Below are positions 29,301 to 41,067 of a DNA stretch of 64,000 bases, piece after piece; the stretch's first letter is position 1; the number at the start of each line of letters is the position of its first letter. Source of the stretch: Centroberyx gerrardi (lineage: Eukaryota > Chordata > Actinopteri > Beryciformes > Berycidae); contig NC_136000.1 of NCBI RefSeq assembly GCF_048128805.1, positions 18,907,946 to 18,971,945 of the forward strand, written 5' to 3'. Position numbers and translations under genes: made by a program. The notes under the pieces are model-generated. The model was not told the origin of the DNA. It saw only the letters and a list, made by a program, of their open reading frames with translations, and did not search any database.

Positions 29301-32300
29301 TATGCATTATTGGGTTATTGGTGAAGCTCAAGAAAAGATTAGCATGTTTCCCCTACAAATAAACACATTTGTCCCCTAAAAAGGACAATATTTACCTTTT
29401 CACTATTGCTGCCATCCAGGTGGTCCTGGCTGCCGGACTTGGTGGTATCTTGGGTGCTGAAATGACAAAGACCATAACAATGCCCACTTCAACCATGGCA
29501 GTGCACTTAAGATAATCAGCCTCAGTCTCAAGTAGTCTTGAGAAGCTGCAGTCTGGTGCTACAGGATATGAACCGCTGCTTCACACATTCATACTGTACT
29601 CACTCTTGTGTGTAACTTATAGAGGGCTCCTGGGACACTTCCTCACACTCTGTATGACTGCGGGGAATGGACAAGACAGGTGTTGGCTAACAGACAAGCT
29701 GGGAGCTGCACTCTATACATACAGTAGGAGATGAGCAATCCTCTGCCATAAGCAGTCTAATTGCTAAACGAATTAAACCATTTGATTTGTAGAGCATTGT
29801 GCCTAACACAGATGCAAAGATGCCATTCTATTCAACCTGAATAGAATGCTGCAGTGTGACAGGAAAAGATGGAAGAGACAGAGAAAATGACATGTAAAAA
29901 AAACAAACAAACAAAGAAGAGCCTGGTTTGAACACACAGTAAAACGCCACAAGTACATGGTACTTGCCCGAGTCAGCTGAGCATCTAGGACACCCTATAT
30001 CCATAGAATTTTATCGGGCGGATATTGGCCTTTTATTGGATATTGGCTAGTCAGTGTCGTCCAATACATTGGAGGTTCCTCCCTGACCACAGCTACATAA
30101 AAACAGTCTGTAGAACCTGCAATAATATTTTCTTTTCTTTGCCCATTTTATTTATTAATTTAATTGTATTATTAATGCAGAGTCAGAGTCAGAGTTTCCT
30201 CTACCATTAAATAGGTGGAATGGATCGCCCGGTCTTAAGGAGCTGCTAACCCCAAAAGAATGTCATAACTATTCTGGTTTCAATAGAGAGTTTTAGTGTT
30301 ACATGGTCTAAATGCTGTTTCAGAGGCTTTTCCACCCTGCCACCATGACAAGACTAAAATTCTGGGGGAAACGGTGACTAGTTGTAATTTTTTGGCATGA
30401 CAAAAGGTCAAATTTAAAGTTAGTATTCAATAGCTGTATTGGCCTTCAAAAACCCCTTTCAACCGAACCCTATAATGAACTCTAAATTGCAATAAATCAA
30501 TGCTGGTGAGAAAGGATAAAGTCCTGTGAGAAAGGATAAAGTCCTGTACATATTTCACCTTTCTATATCTGTTGGGCCCAACTCCGATACTCTTTCTGGA
30601 TCAGAAGATGACTGAGCAGAAGGGCTGGGTGAGGGAAAAGGCACTTCACTCAGTCCACTGAGGCTGTCCAGCTAAGCATGGATCAGAATGACAAACAAGA
30701 CAGAAAATACATTAGTAACAACTCCAAATGTTGGAAATCATGTGTTGTCCACAGTGTACATTGTCTACATTGTCTTTAACATTAACTGAATTTTCTCCTA
30801 GGGGCTAGAGTACACAGCAGCCCAAATCTGCACACATGCAGATTTGGGCTGACATGAGATGTTATTAGATTAATTGGATGGTGAGCCCTTCAACACCTAT
30901 TTCAAAAGTGTGAAATGTATGTAAGCTATGAATGTTTTTAATGAGATCTGAAGGTGCTTGAGGCATAAAAGCAAAACAGTAAAACAGAATTTGCACATTT
31001 TATCCAATAATCTTGACCGATAAGCTAGAGACAAGACAGCCAACACTAATTGGTGATGTCATCAATACAACACTTTGTGAAGCATCATACATTTTTACGT
31101 ATAATGTTCTTCACACATTGGAATTGCCAAACAGGCATTATGTTTAATACCTCTGATTTGTTATATACTTATTTATATTTATTTTTCCTTGCTGTATCCT
31201 ATTAATATTTGCTACTGCAACGATCCAATTTCCCCACAGGGATCATTAAGGTTTGATCTAGCTTATGACCTCCAGATGCAAGGAATTCTGACACCATGTC
31301 ATACTGTGCTGCACAAACCTCATCTGGGCTTTTCCCTTTCAATTGTTCAACATCCACAACCCCATGCCTTTCAAAGTCCATAGCCATAAGAGGGATGGAG
31401 ATGGAACCGTCACTCTGACTCTCGTCGTTCTCATTATCTTTGGATTTCTCTGGAATGGAAAATGAACAAGTTCAACCACAGAACAGTTGTTCTAGGAAAG
31501 ATGTAATTTAAGCTTTTGCTTCCTATTGCTGACTTAATAATTCTCTTATATTACAGTATTACTCATCTGTCATGACAGAAGACGTATCTAACCTTTCTTC
31601 CCTTGCACTGACATCACCATGTCCTGAACTTTCTTATACCGCAGCAGCGACTGCTTCAGTTCGTCAATCTTACGATCCTGTAGAGGAAGAGACAACAAAA
31701 AACATAGTAAGGTTCCTTTGCAGTAGGACAGTTGCAGCACTGAGTGTGATACAAAGTGGATAAAGCAGACAAGCACAACTTGTCTAATTTACCTTCTCTT
31801 CATTGGCTGCCATCAATGATTCAACTGCCTTTTTCATTCTCTGCACTTCCACATCTAGTGAAGAAAGAAAAGCATTACAAACAAACAGTGTTGTCCACAG
31901 TGTGAACTGTGGACTGTGAAAAATGTGGGGACTCCTGATGGATAGTAAGCCTGAACACACAGGGTACAATTGGAAGATTTAATACATATTGGAGATTGAT
32001 GTTTACCATATAGGCAGCAACTACAATTACTGACAGCAACTTCACTGTCATTAATTTTTTTGTTTGAAGAATCCTTCAAATTGATCAATCTTATCCTTGT
32101 GTGAGCAGGTGTTTACACTTGATGTGACATTTCACTTTGGTAGGACATTTTCACTTTTCAGAACACACGCTTTGCTAGAAGGTTGTGAGCAGTCAACCTC
32201 CAACATTAGCCGTATTGGGGATCTGTAGTCACCACCGGCATCCAAGCTTTTTTCCCTCAGGCTTATTATTCCTCAATTACAATGATTGCAAACAGGAAAA

Positions 32301-35300
32301 TTACTTGCTTTAAAGTGTGATCTGGGACACAAAATGAAAAAACATGGATCTACTTTTTTAAATTGTTTGAAGATGTGTAAGAGATATGACTTCAATTCAT
32401 TTTCAAAGTTAACCTAAGAAAGTGGTGTTGATTATGCATCCCCAGAGTGGCCAATTCAAGTTGATTATTTGCAGACTCCTGTTGAAATATGTGCACTGAA
32501 AGAAAAATGTAAGTGTTCTACCCAAGTGAAAAATCACCCATGGGAGAGGGCACAGATAAGATGACAGCTCTCACAACAAATATACTGTCACACAACACTG
32601 AATATGAGGACGACATTGCGGGTTAGCATGACACACACTGGTTGTTGGTGTGAGGACAGAACGTTTAGAGGAGGGTGAGGAAAGGGTGAGGAGAGATGTT
32701 CGGGAGTACAAGAGGTGATTATTGTTGGAGGACGTGAGGCGGGTGCACAGCCTGAACGGTTGACAGGGATGAGCAAGATGGTCTATGACAAACAATACCA
32801 TTCATTCCTCATTTCTGTTGAAAACACAAAGCAAACATTCCTAGTTACTGTTCCAGGTTGGACACTTTAAAAAAAAACAACACCCTGATAAGGGCTTTTG
32901 GTGGACCTTGCATTTGTTAAATTCAGACTCCTTAAAGTTGCCTGACAGTGACACAGTTTGACAGAGATGTGGCGCTCTGGCCTCCACAGACAGTCAGGTA
33001 TTAGCACTCCAACAGGTTATGATGGACAAGCAAGGTTCAGATGGCTCATGCCCATACATGCAAACAGGGGTTGAAATGATCAAGTGCAATAATAAACACA
33101 AGCATAAAACCCCCCTTACGTTTCTCTTTCAGCCTCTTTCTAAGAGTTTCATCTGGATGAGAGACTAAACAGGACAAAGAGTTATGAAACGAAAACTGGT
33201 TGCAGTTTCTGAAGATTGTCAACAGTCTGACTTGTATTAGAACTAACTGCTTTGGTAATTACACAGATATTAGCACTCAATCTTGTAATTTAATGTTGAG
33301 TAAAACAATTATTCGTCAAAGTTTAAACAACATGCATGTGCTAAGGCACATCAGGCAAAGTGGATGTGACCCGCTGGCTGTCCCACCTCTCTCTATGGGG
33401 TCCATGCTGCTTGACGCAACGGCTTTGAAGCCCGCCTCATCCTGCAGTCTCCTCATCTCTCCATCTCTGCCCTCCAGCTGCCTCCTCAGCGTGGCCAGCT
33501 CCTCCTGTCCCAACACAGGACAACAGTCAGGAACTTCACTTCACACACAGCCGCTACCTCCCCCGTCCCAACTCACCACTACAAACAAACCACAACACAA
33601 AGATTCACGGATGCTGACGCGGCAGACGGGCAGGCAGGCCACACCTGCACCGAAGGGGATGTGTGTGTGAGGTGGGTGGTGTGCGCTGATGTCAGGAAGG
33701 GTTGGTGCATCAGCAAGTTACGGGAGCCATTATACAATACGCAGTACATGTTTAAGGGACCAGAATGGGATCAGGCGTGGAGATGGCCAAATTATATTGT
33801 AAAACAAATTAAAGAAAACTGTTTGGGAAAAAAAAGTAATCCATGGGAAAAGTGAAAAGAGGAGGGAGAAAGAAAGATACAGCAAAACAGACTGAACTCT
33901 TGCCAAAAGAGGACAAAAAAAGCCCAAAATTAAAGCATACCTGTGGTTTGAAAAATGTGAATGTATGCTTAAACTGGTGCCTTGCGGATGTAGCCTAAAG
34001 GAAGTGGTATTTCTAAGTACACTTGATTTTTACTTTTTACTGTACCCCACAGTATAGTAAAATAAGTTATTTTATTGTTGTAAAAAAGTGACATAATTTA
34101 GCCTGTATGGGTAAAAAGAAAACTGGGGAAAAATTGCTGCACACCAGTTTTAACCATTTCTTCTTAAAAATAAAAAACATAACAGGAGCCAAGGGGAGAG
34201 GCCAAAAACCAAAATCATACGGCAAGCACAGCAGTAACCCTGAGAGAAGCCAACCTTCATAGCCTGGAGTTTGTGCTCCTTCCTCTGTTTCTCATACTGC
34301 ATCTGGCCCATTTTGATTTTCAGGCTAGAAAGCTTGGCCATAAGCGACTAGCAGTAGAGAGGTAAACCAAGGAAGAGAGAGAAAATAAGAGATGTAACAA
34401 GTGAAAGATAAAACGAGAGGACAAGAAAGTGGAGACACCCAAGACTGAAGTTATTTATAAAGCACATTTAAAAACAGCCATCGCTGATCAAACAGACTCA
34501 AAAGCTAATGAACAGAAATGGATTTTGAGAGTTTTGAATGAGTCGATTGAGGGGACGGACCTGATGGGGTAGGCTGTTCCACAGTCTAGGGGGAGCAACT
34601 GCAAAGGTGCGATTCCCCTTAAAGCTTCAACCTAGACTGTGAAACATCCAACAGCCCCATGTCCGATCACCTAGGGGTCAAATGGGGACATAGAAGATTG
34701 AAGACGTAAGTCGGGGGCAACTCATTCAGAGGCTTAAAAACAACCAACAGGAACTTAAAATCAATTTTGAATCGTACTGGGAGCCAGTGAAGAGAAGCCG
34801 ACAAAGGGTTGATTCTGTGTCTCTTCCTGGGGCCTGTTAGCAGCCTGGCAGCAGGCGGGACATGGTAGACTGACTAATACTGCAGGTGTATGTACAAGGA
34901 GTTACAGTAATCCAGGCAGGAGGAGATGAAGCCATTAATCAATTTCTCCAGATCTTGGAACGAGAGAAAAGATTTGATTTTGGAGATGGTTCTGAGCTGA
35001 AAAAGCTGCCGTTCACTACTGAATTGATTGGTTTATCAATCTTAACGGCTGAATCAAAGATCACAGCAAGATTTTTGGCATAGGGTTAAGTGGCTAATTG
35101 GCCCAAGTTGTTTGTAATAATTTCAATGGAATCAGAGGGCCCAAATATAAAATGACTTCAGATTTGCTCTCGTTTAGCTGGAGAAAGTTTTGGGCCATCC
35201 AATATTTAAATGTCATCAAGACTGAGATGATAGTCTTGAACCATTTTGTAATTAAAAACACTAGAAAGGGTGCAAACCTTCTCCTTTTAAAACCATGGTG

Positions 35301-38300
35301 ATTTTCACATACTACACTTGTGGGTGCACAAACTCTTGTGGGCTTCTCTGTGACAACTCACCTTTGTGGACTTAAGTTTCTTTTCGTACTGTAGTCTTTC
35401 ACTCTCCATATCTGTCAGTCTGTACCGCAGTTCATTAATTTCAAGAATCAGGTCCTGAAAGAAGACAGACTGCATATCACAGAGTGCCAGCGGAATAGTA
35501 GAGCAACACCTTAAGTCATTTAATTACAGTAAGCTACTGAAATATACAGATAAATGAGAAACTATTTTGGACCTATATTTTGACTTTATATTGAGATTAC
35601 ATTCCATCAGTTCAGTAAGTCATATCATTCAAGAGTTTGATTACCTATATATAATTGATATAGTATAAACAATCCAGACGGTAAAAACACATTAAAAAGA
35701 GCTATGACTTAGGAGTGCTCTGATACTCTGAAGGACTGCTTTCCTTGGAGAGTAGAATTCCCAAAGCAGCTGCAGAGATAAAATGAGAGGAAGCCGCCTG
35801 TGGAAAGGAGGGGATTTATGGGCTACGAAGCGGAACATGGACAGCAGCCTGTTGTTCCAGTGGACTGGAAGAGACGGCCGCGCTACTACAACAATAACAT
35901 GACGTGTTTGAAAGCTTTCCAAGTATTCTGTGCGGTTCATCTGGGCCCAGAAATCTCCCCGACTCCAGTAAACAAGCGATTGACATCTCTTTCTGCTTTT
36001 TGTTTGACCAGAGGGCAGTGAGTTAAAGCGAGAACTCCCAGTTTGTATAATCAAAAACAAACCTATTGCATTTTGCGCGCCACAGTTGTTCATTCATATC
36101 CATAACAAACAGTGCAGTCATATGTCCACTGGCTAATTCAGTGGATGCTGACATTTTTTGAGGCTTTTCTTACCCAACACACAGCTGCTTTGAAACACAT
36201 GATGACACAAGAAATCCCTCTCCCACACAGGTGTCAGGCCACATGAATGAGTGATTGTTTGGTTTGTGTGTGCATGTGTGTGTGTGTGTATTTAAGACAG
36301 GCAGAGAGTATTAGCCCACACATTAGTATTAGCCCACATACCTCGCTGTCCCTAAACCTGTCATCAAAGTCCAGTCTGTCCTTTTCCATGGTATTCAGCT
36401 TCAGCTTCAGGTTGGACACCTCAGACATCAGGTCCAGCTTCTGGGTCTCGAGTGCTGTTCTGCATAGAAGCTCCTGTAATGATAAATAAGACAGTTACCA
36501 AAATGTTTGTGTGTGTTAAAATAAAACTGTACCGATTCAAATATACAGGACCAGGTGAAAGTGGGGGTGGGGGCGTCCATTGCCTTTTGACTGCAGAAAC
36601 CAGATTCGACAGTCTCAAATAGTTTTTTTCCCATGCCACAATCTCTCCCCCCTCCCTTTGAGAATGTGGCTGAAGCCTATGCTGCATTCAAGTGATGTGG
36701 GAATAATCGCTTAAATAACTTGACAGCTCAAAGCGACGAGTTTGAATGTATGAACACTTCCAAGTGGCCTCATTTTATTCTATCAATGCAATCTGTCACA
36801 AATCTGTCATAATCTGTCTAATTTACAGAAACAATGCCACTTCCACAGTGGTTCTATTTGCATGCTTTATACTATAAGGATTTGTTAGCTCTATTCTTTG
36901 TTTATTGACACTGCAATTGCAGCAGTAGGAGTGCATGAGGAGGAGGGACTCTGACATGTCTATGCACTCCACTGCACTGACACATAGGCATGGACAAGGT
37001 GGTAAATGTGTAAAGGTTAATTAACATGTTGGTTTTGATTGGCTGTCACCCGGGCTACAGCTGAGGATAACACAGCGGTAATGTGGCTCCGTCACGGTAT
37101 TCACAGCTGTGGTAAATTTATGAATTAGGTAAAATTACCGGGTTGCAGATTTTGCTGCTATTTGGTTACCACAGAGTTTTATGAATGAGCCCTTAACATT
37201 GAAATCTAACTGGATAATATTGGTTACCATATGATTTTTTTGTTTATTACCACAAGTCTAAACCAAGTCAAAATAAGGACACCATAACAAGTAAACACTG
37301 CATTGCTCTTCATGGCACTAAATCAAATGGTATTGAATCAGATCAAATGAAAAATGAATGCAAAGAGGTGGCATATACTGTAATATCTGAAGTAGTACAT
37401 AAAATAAACCATGCACAGATTTCAGTGCTGGGTAGCTCTTGATCTTGGGTACAAACAACAGTTTGCCCTGGGCTCCATTACATACAGATCACACACACAT
37501 ACCTGCTGCAGCATCTCCTCAGTGGCATTGAGTTTCTCCCTGTGCTCATCCAAGCACATGTCCAGGTCCCTGATCTTCTCTCCCTGAGCCTCCACCTGGT
37601 CTGTCAGGACACTCACCTGTATGGGACCAAAAAGTCACTGCTTTAATAAAAAAAAAGATTATTCATTTTATTTATATCTAATGTACATGTACATGACAGA
37701 TTTGAGTTTATTATAAGACATTAGGATCACTGGATGGTTACAGAATTAGGCTACCTGAAGCACGAGAGACTCCTTATCACCCTCTAGTCGGGAAAGCCTT
37801 TCCTGGTAGTGGTCACCCCCTCCCAGAGAGATGTGCCCATTGGACTGCAGGGACAGAGGAAAATATGAATTAGACAGAGAAGCATCAAAAGAACGGTTTT
37901 TAGACCCTTTCAATGAAGTTACAAAACACTGGGAAGAGATGTGGCATGAATGAGTATCATCACCAAAGGAGGCATGTTTAACTCAACAATGACTTCTGCT
38001 GATCTCCAGAAACCCCGGGCAGGATGTTGAATGGTTCGATGCCTAATAATGATCTCACATGAAAGGCTTCACATGACAGTGAGACTGACTAAACTGCTTT
38101 ATCCTCCACCAGCAAAACCTTACATGGCTGAGAAGGAGGCCCGCTTTCAGAGTGCTGTGCACAGAGTGAGTTACGGCATTACACAAAAACTCTGGCATTT
38201 GTCTGGCATACAGCCCATCGCTCTCCCAGACACCATGCTGGTTCCCAAGACATCAGTGTGTTTGTCGTAGCGCACTGGCTGTGGCATTGATAACACCCGC

Positions 38301-41067
38301 ATTTTAGCTCTCATTCCCAGGAAACTCAGCAGAAGAGGACAGTCATGTTTTTGCTTAGCAAACAAAACAGTCGTCTACTTGGATGCAGGAATGATTGGCA
38401 AAGCTCTTCTACATTCATAAAGTTTCAATCCAGCAAAGAATGAGCTAAAATGAGAAAGAAACCAGATGTGCTAAAGCTGGTTTGCACTCATAGCACATTC
38501 TCTCCAGTCGTTACTGAGAAACCTACTTCACAAGACCCTCCTGTCTGCTTATAAAACTTAAATGCAATCCAACATTGGGACAGTTTCTTTCACTAACACA
38601 TCAAGGGGTAAATGAATAAGAGAACCTCAGAGCCTGCAGACCGAAACAAACAGGACAAATTGGCGAAAGATCTAACCCCAAGTCTTTAAAAAGAGCTAGA
38701 CCTCATCAGCACATGCTGCTACACATGCAATTTGACTGGACGTTTCTGACAGGTGTGATTGTTGTTATGACTAGGGGGATAAAATGTAATTTGTGTTACC
38801 AAAACAAGGAAAACCCCGTGTGGATCTCACTTCACATTTAGATATTAAGTCCCCTAAATCACCAAGCAGCAACGTAACTATTTATCACAATGTGCTGTAT
38901 TTTAAAAGAGTCTAACTAGGTAAATGATTTAATCAGTGATCTGCAGGGGAGAGTAGTGGACTTCGACAAACAAGAGCATCTGCTGAAAGGTGAGCTAGTC
39001 TCAACAAAGTGAAGAATGAACATACAATTTATAGAGAAACAGAAGGAGCAAGGTGTGCATGAGCCTGTAAGCTTAGGCCAGGATATGCATTGTCTCAAGG
39101 ACTGGTACATTGTGACAATTGTTATTCAAAGTGTCAGACATAACCTGTCTCAGTGTTGTCTTGGTCCAAACTGAGATTAGTACTTATAGTCCCTTCTCAA
39201 GAAAAGGAATGCTGCCTTTTCTATACATAAACTGTTCCCATGCATTCGCCACTTTATAAGCTCTATGTGCTTGCCTGTCTGGATGATCCTGTTCAGATGC
39301 ATTATAGTTACAGGAGTATTACAGTTACAGTTGTTCCTCAACAACATGAGCCATATTTACACCTTACATATCGAGACAAACCCACAGTAATGTGACATTA
39401 CTGGTAAGACTGATCTGCCCAGAGGCTGTAATATTATGATGAAGACAGATAAGGTAGAAATCCATGTGACTTTCATTTCATGGTGTATAATTCCACTGAT
39501 TCCACACTAAACGATCAAAAATAACATTAACCCAATAAATACACACAAATAAACACATTCTCTGATACCAATATGCATCCCCTATCCGCAATTGACGCTG
39601 AACTCTCCATACTACCGCCAGCTGCACTACCAGATCTGTTCAACGTCATCTGCACTGTGTTATCTTATTTGTTCATGTCCCATTATCTCACGCTACACAT
39701 GTATGTGTCTCACCAGGTGTCCCTGCAGCCACTCCACCAGGCTGTCAGCGGTGGAGTCGGGGATCTGGCAGCGTAGCCCCTCCCTTTCCTCCGTGTCCAT
39801 CACCTCCAGGACACTCCTCAGGTCTTCCAGGAGGTGCAGCGCCCGCAGGCTGCCCATGAACGGAGAGGTGGGCGACTGGCAGTCAAACAGCCCATTGGAG
39901 TAGTCCAGAGCCTTGGAGCCTGAGGGAGAGAAGAGAGACGGGGGGGGGGGCGGAAGAGTTAGAATCAGGACAAATGCATATAAGACACATCACACACTTC
40001 AATTAGTCATCATTTCGACATCATTTCAGGTTTTACTTCCTAAAACTACTGCCTTTAATACTACTATTAGTCACACAGGGGAAAACACAGGGACACTTTG
40101 AAGCTCAGCCATGTGATGTAATTATGTTTTCACAGTGATTTATGTCCATAAACAGACACAATTCAGTGTACCATACAATGTAAGCTAGAACCACTATTAC
40201 CTATTGTTAATAATATTGTAGCTACTAAATGGCAAAGTAGCCATCACTATCAAGGATGGACAACCACAACTGACTAAAATGGATACTATCCCATCTCTTC
40301 CCCCATTGTTTGGAAACGACCATGAACATAAAGACGGTGGCTGTTGGTTTGATATTCGACCCTCCTGAGACACACCCAGGGTTCCTGAACTTCCTTTCAA
40401 GTTTTTTGAGTGTATGTTGACGTGTAAATACTCTGCACTGCGGGACAGGTAGTGATGTCAAACAAGGGGGTCCAACAGCTTTAAGACTGTGGTCCATTTA
40501 TACACAAGACAAGTGAGTAATTCTACAAATGTAATAACGTCACACAGCACTTTCCATGATATTCAGCTGGTGAACATGGCCACAAGCCACAGAGCCTGAA
40601 TGAGGACAGAGTAAATGCTAAAGCCTCTGCGACAAACATGGACCTCTGGACATCACGTGACATCTGATGACTAACTAAAATGTCAGGTCTATTAAAAACT
40701 GTTACAAGAAACTAGAGTTACTCCAATGTTGTCAATGTTGACTCATAAAACAGAAGAGTGAGATTGCAGCATCCTTGTTGCTTTATGCTTCAACACAATC
40801 TTCTCAACTCATACGATAGCTGAGCTTTATTACTAATCTTATGAACTACAAAGTGAAAAGACAACTCAGGACCAAGTATGATATGATTTGGCCTAAATAT
40901 ATGAGCATCATCATCATTATAAGAAATCAATGCATCAGTCCTTATATGCTGTAAGTCAGGTTAAGATACAATGTTGACGCTCGAGGCTATAAGAGAACTT
41001 TACCTGCTATAATGCCATCCATCTGCTCAAGGGCAGCTGCCAACATGTCGCTGGCATCTGACATCAT
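23374..41067 (-). CDS. ppfibp1: Liprin-beta-1 (PPFIBP1), complete coding region
   Basis: This is a scaffold protein that pairs with liprin-alpha/LAR-type phosphatase complexes at the cell cortex. Exons: 41067-41004, 39919-39714, 37844-37755, 37616-37503, 36473-36342, 35454-35362, 34347-34255, 33504-33387, 33152-33120, 31854-31793, 31677-31593, 31449-31319, 30671-30559, 29657-29604, 29456-29396, 28944-28767, 27549-27408, 27121-26990, 26662-26512, 26194-26083, 25845-25757, 25016-24894, 24700-24575, 24488-24300, 24176-24006, 23649-23584, 23457-23374. They total 3012 nt, or 1003 aa, against about 1011 in human. The N-terminus reads MMSDASDMLAAALEQMDGI. A coiled-coil region spans roughly 120-360, a Ser-rich linker 400-620, and three SAM domains about 634-705, 715-785 and 800-870 (WLQEQGLGLYL, WLDDIGLPQYKTQF, WLRSADLAEYAPNL). 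It ends TDEESNA. Exons 33152-33120 and 29657-29604 are multiples of three and could be skipped. Liprin-beta-1 is favoured over beta-2 by linker text and by the bmal2 neighbour. Confidence 0.97.
25083..25475. mobile_element. hAT-like MITE with perfect 8-bp target duplication
   Basis: The ends are perfect inverted repeats, TAGGGCTGGGCGATAT and its complement. The flanks carry the same 8 bases, GTTGAAAC, at 25075-25082 and 25476-25483. The 393-bp interior is AT-rich and non-coding. An 8-bp duplication plus short TIRs identifies a hAT-type transposition product. It is inserted in a ppfibp1 intron (25017-25756). Confidence 0.9.
30506..30547. repeat. 20-bp tandem duplication
   Basis: Two identical copies of GTGAGAAAGGATAAAGTCCT lie head to tail, 12 nt downstream of the ppfibp1 exon 30671-30559 donor side. 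It looks like a recent slip duplication. Confidence 0.9.
30818..30851. repeat. 15-bp perfect snap-back palindrome
   Basis: CAGCCCAAATCTGCA and its exact reverse complement are separated by four bases (30833-30836). It lies in the ppfibp1 intron upstream of exon 30671-30559, with no terminal-repeat transposon features around it. Confidence 0.9.
31190..31265. repeat. Short dispersed repeat fragment
   Basis: It contains CCAATTTCCCCACAGGGATC followed by ATTAAGG, the same phrase family as the fragment near 18620. It is found next to the ppfibp1 exon 31449-31319. Confidence 0.45.
31855..33119. other. ppfibp1 intron, no recognised element
   Basis: Intron between the 33-nt microexon and the next constitutive exon. 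It is mostly AT-rich unique-looking sequence. A GC-richer patch near 32640-32760 has no exon features. Confidence 0.4.
33120..33152 (-). other. ppfibp1: 33-nt in-frame microexon of ppfibp1
   Basis: CAG acceptor and GTAAGG donor flank 33 nt that add 11 mostly charged residues (DETLRKRLKEK, with the junction codon completed by the previous exon) inside the coiled-coil region. Both flanking exons share the same phase, so skipping leaves the frame open (IERDVEVQRM). This makes it a natural cassette exon. Confidence 0.75.
34440..35285. repeat. Long dispersed repeat, unclassified
   Basis: About 0.8 kb between ppfibp1 exons 34347-34255 and 35454-35362 contains wording that recurs in many percomorph genomes, such as AGGCTGTTCCACAGTCTAGG, TGGGAGCCAGTGAAGAG and TACAGTAATCCAGGCAGGAG. 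No terminal repeats, poly-A tail or significant open frame is visible. The class is unknown to me. Confidence 0.6.
37845..39713. other. ppfibp1 intron, no recognised element
   Basis: A 1.9-kb intron between the second and third coding exons. The sequence is balanced in composition and appears repeat-poor. Open frames on either strand lack family features. Confidence 0.4.

Noticed and set aside
33200-33670. Plus-strand open frame of 156 codons
   Set aside because: It overlaps the ppfibp1 exon 33504-33387 on the opposite strand and extends only through low-information intron.
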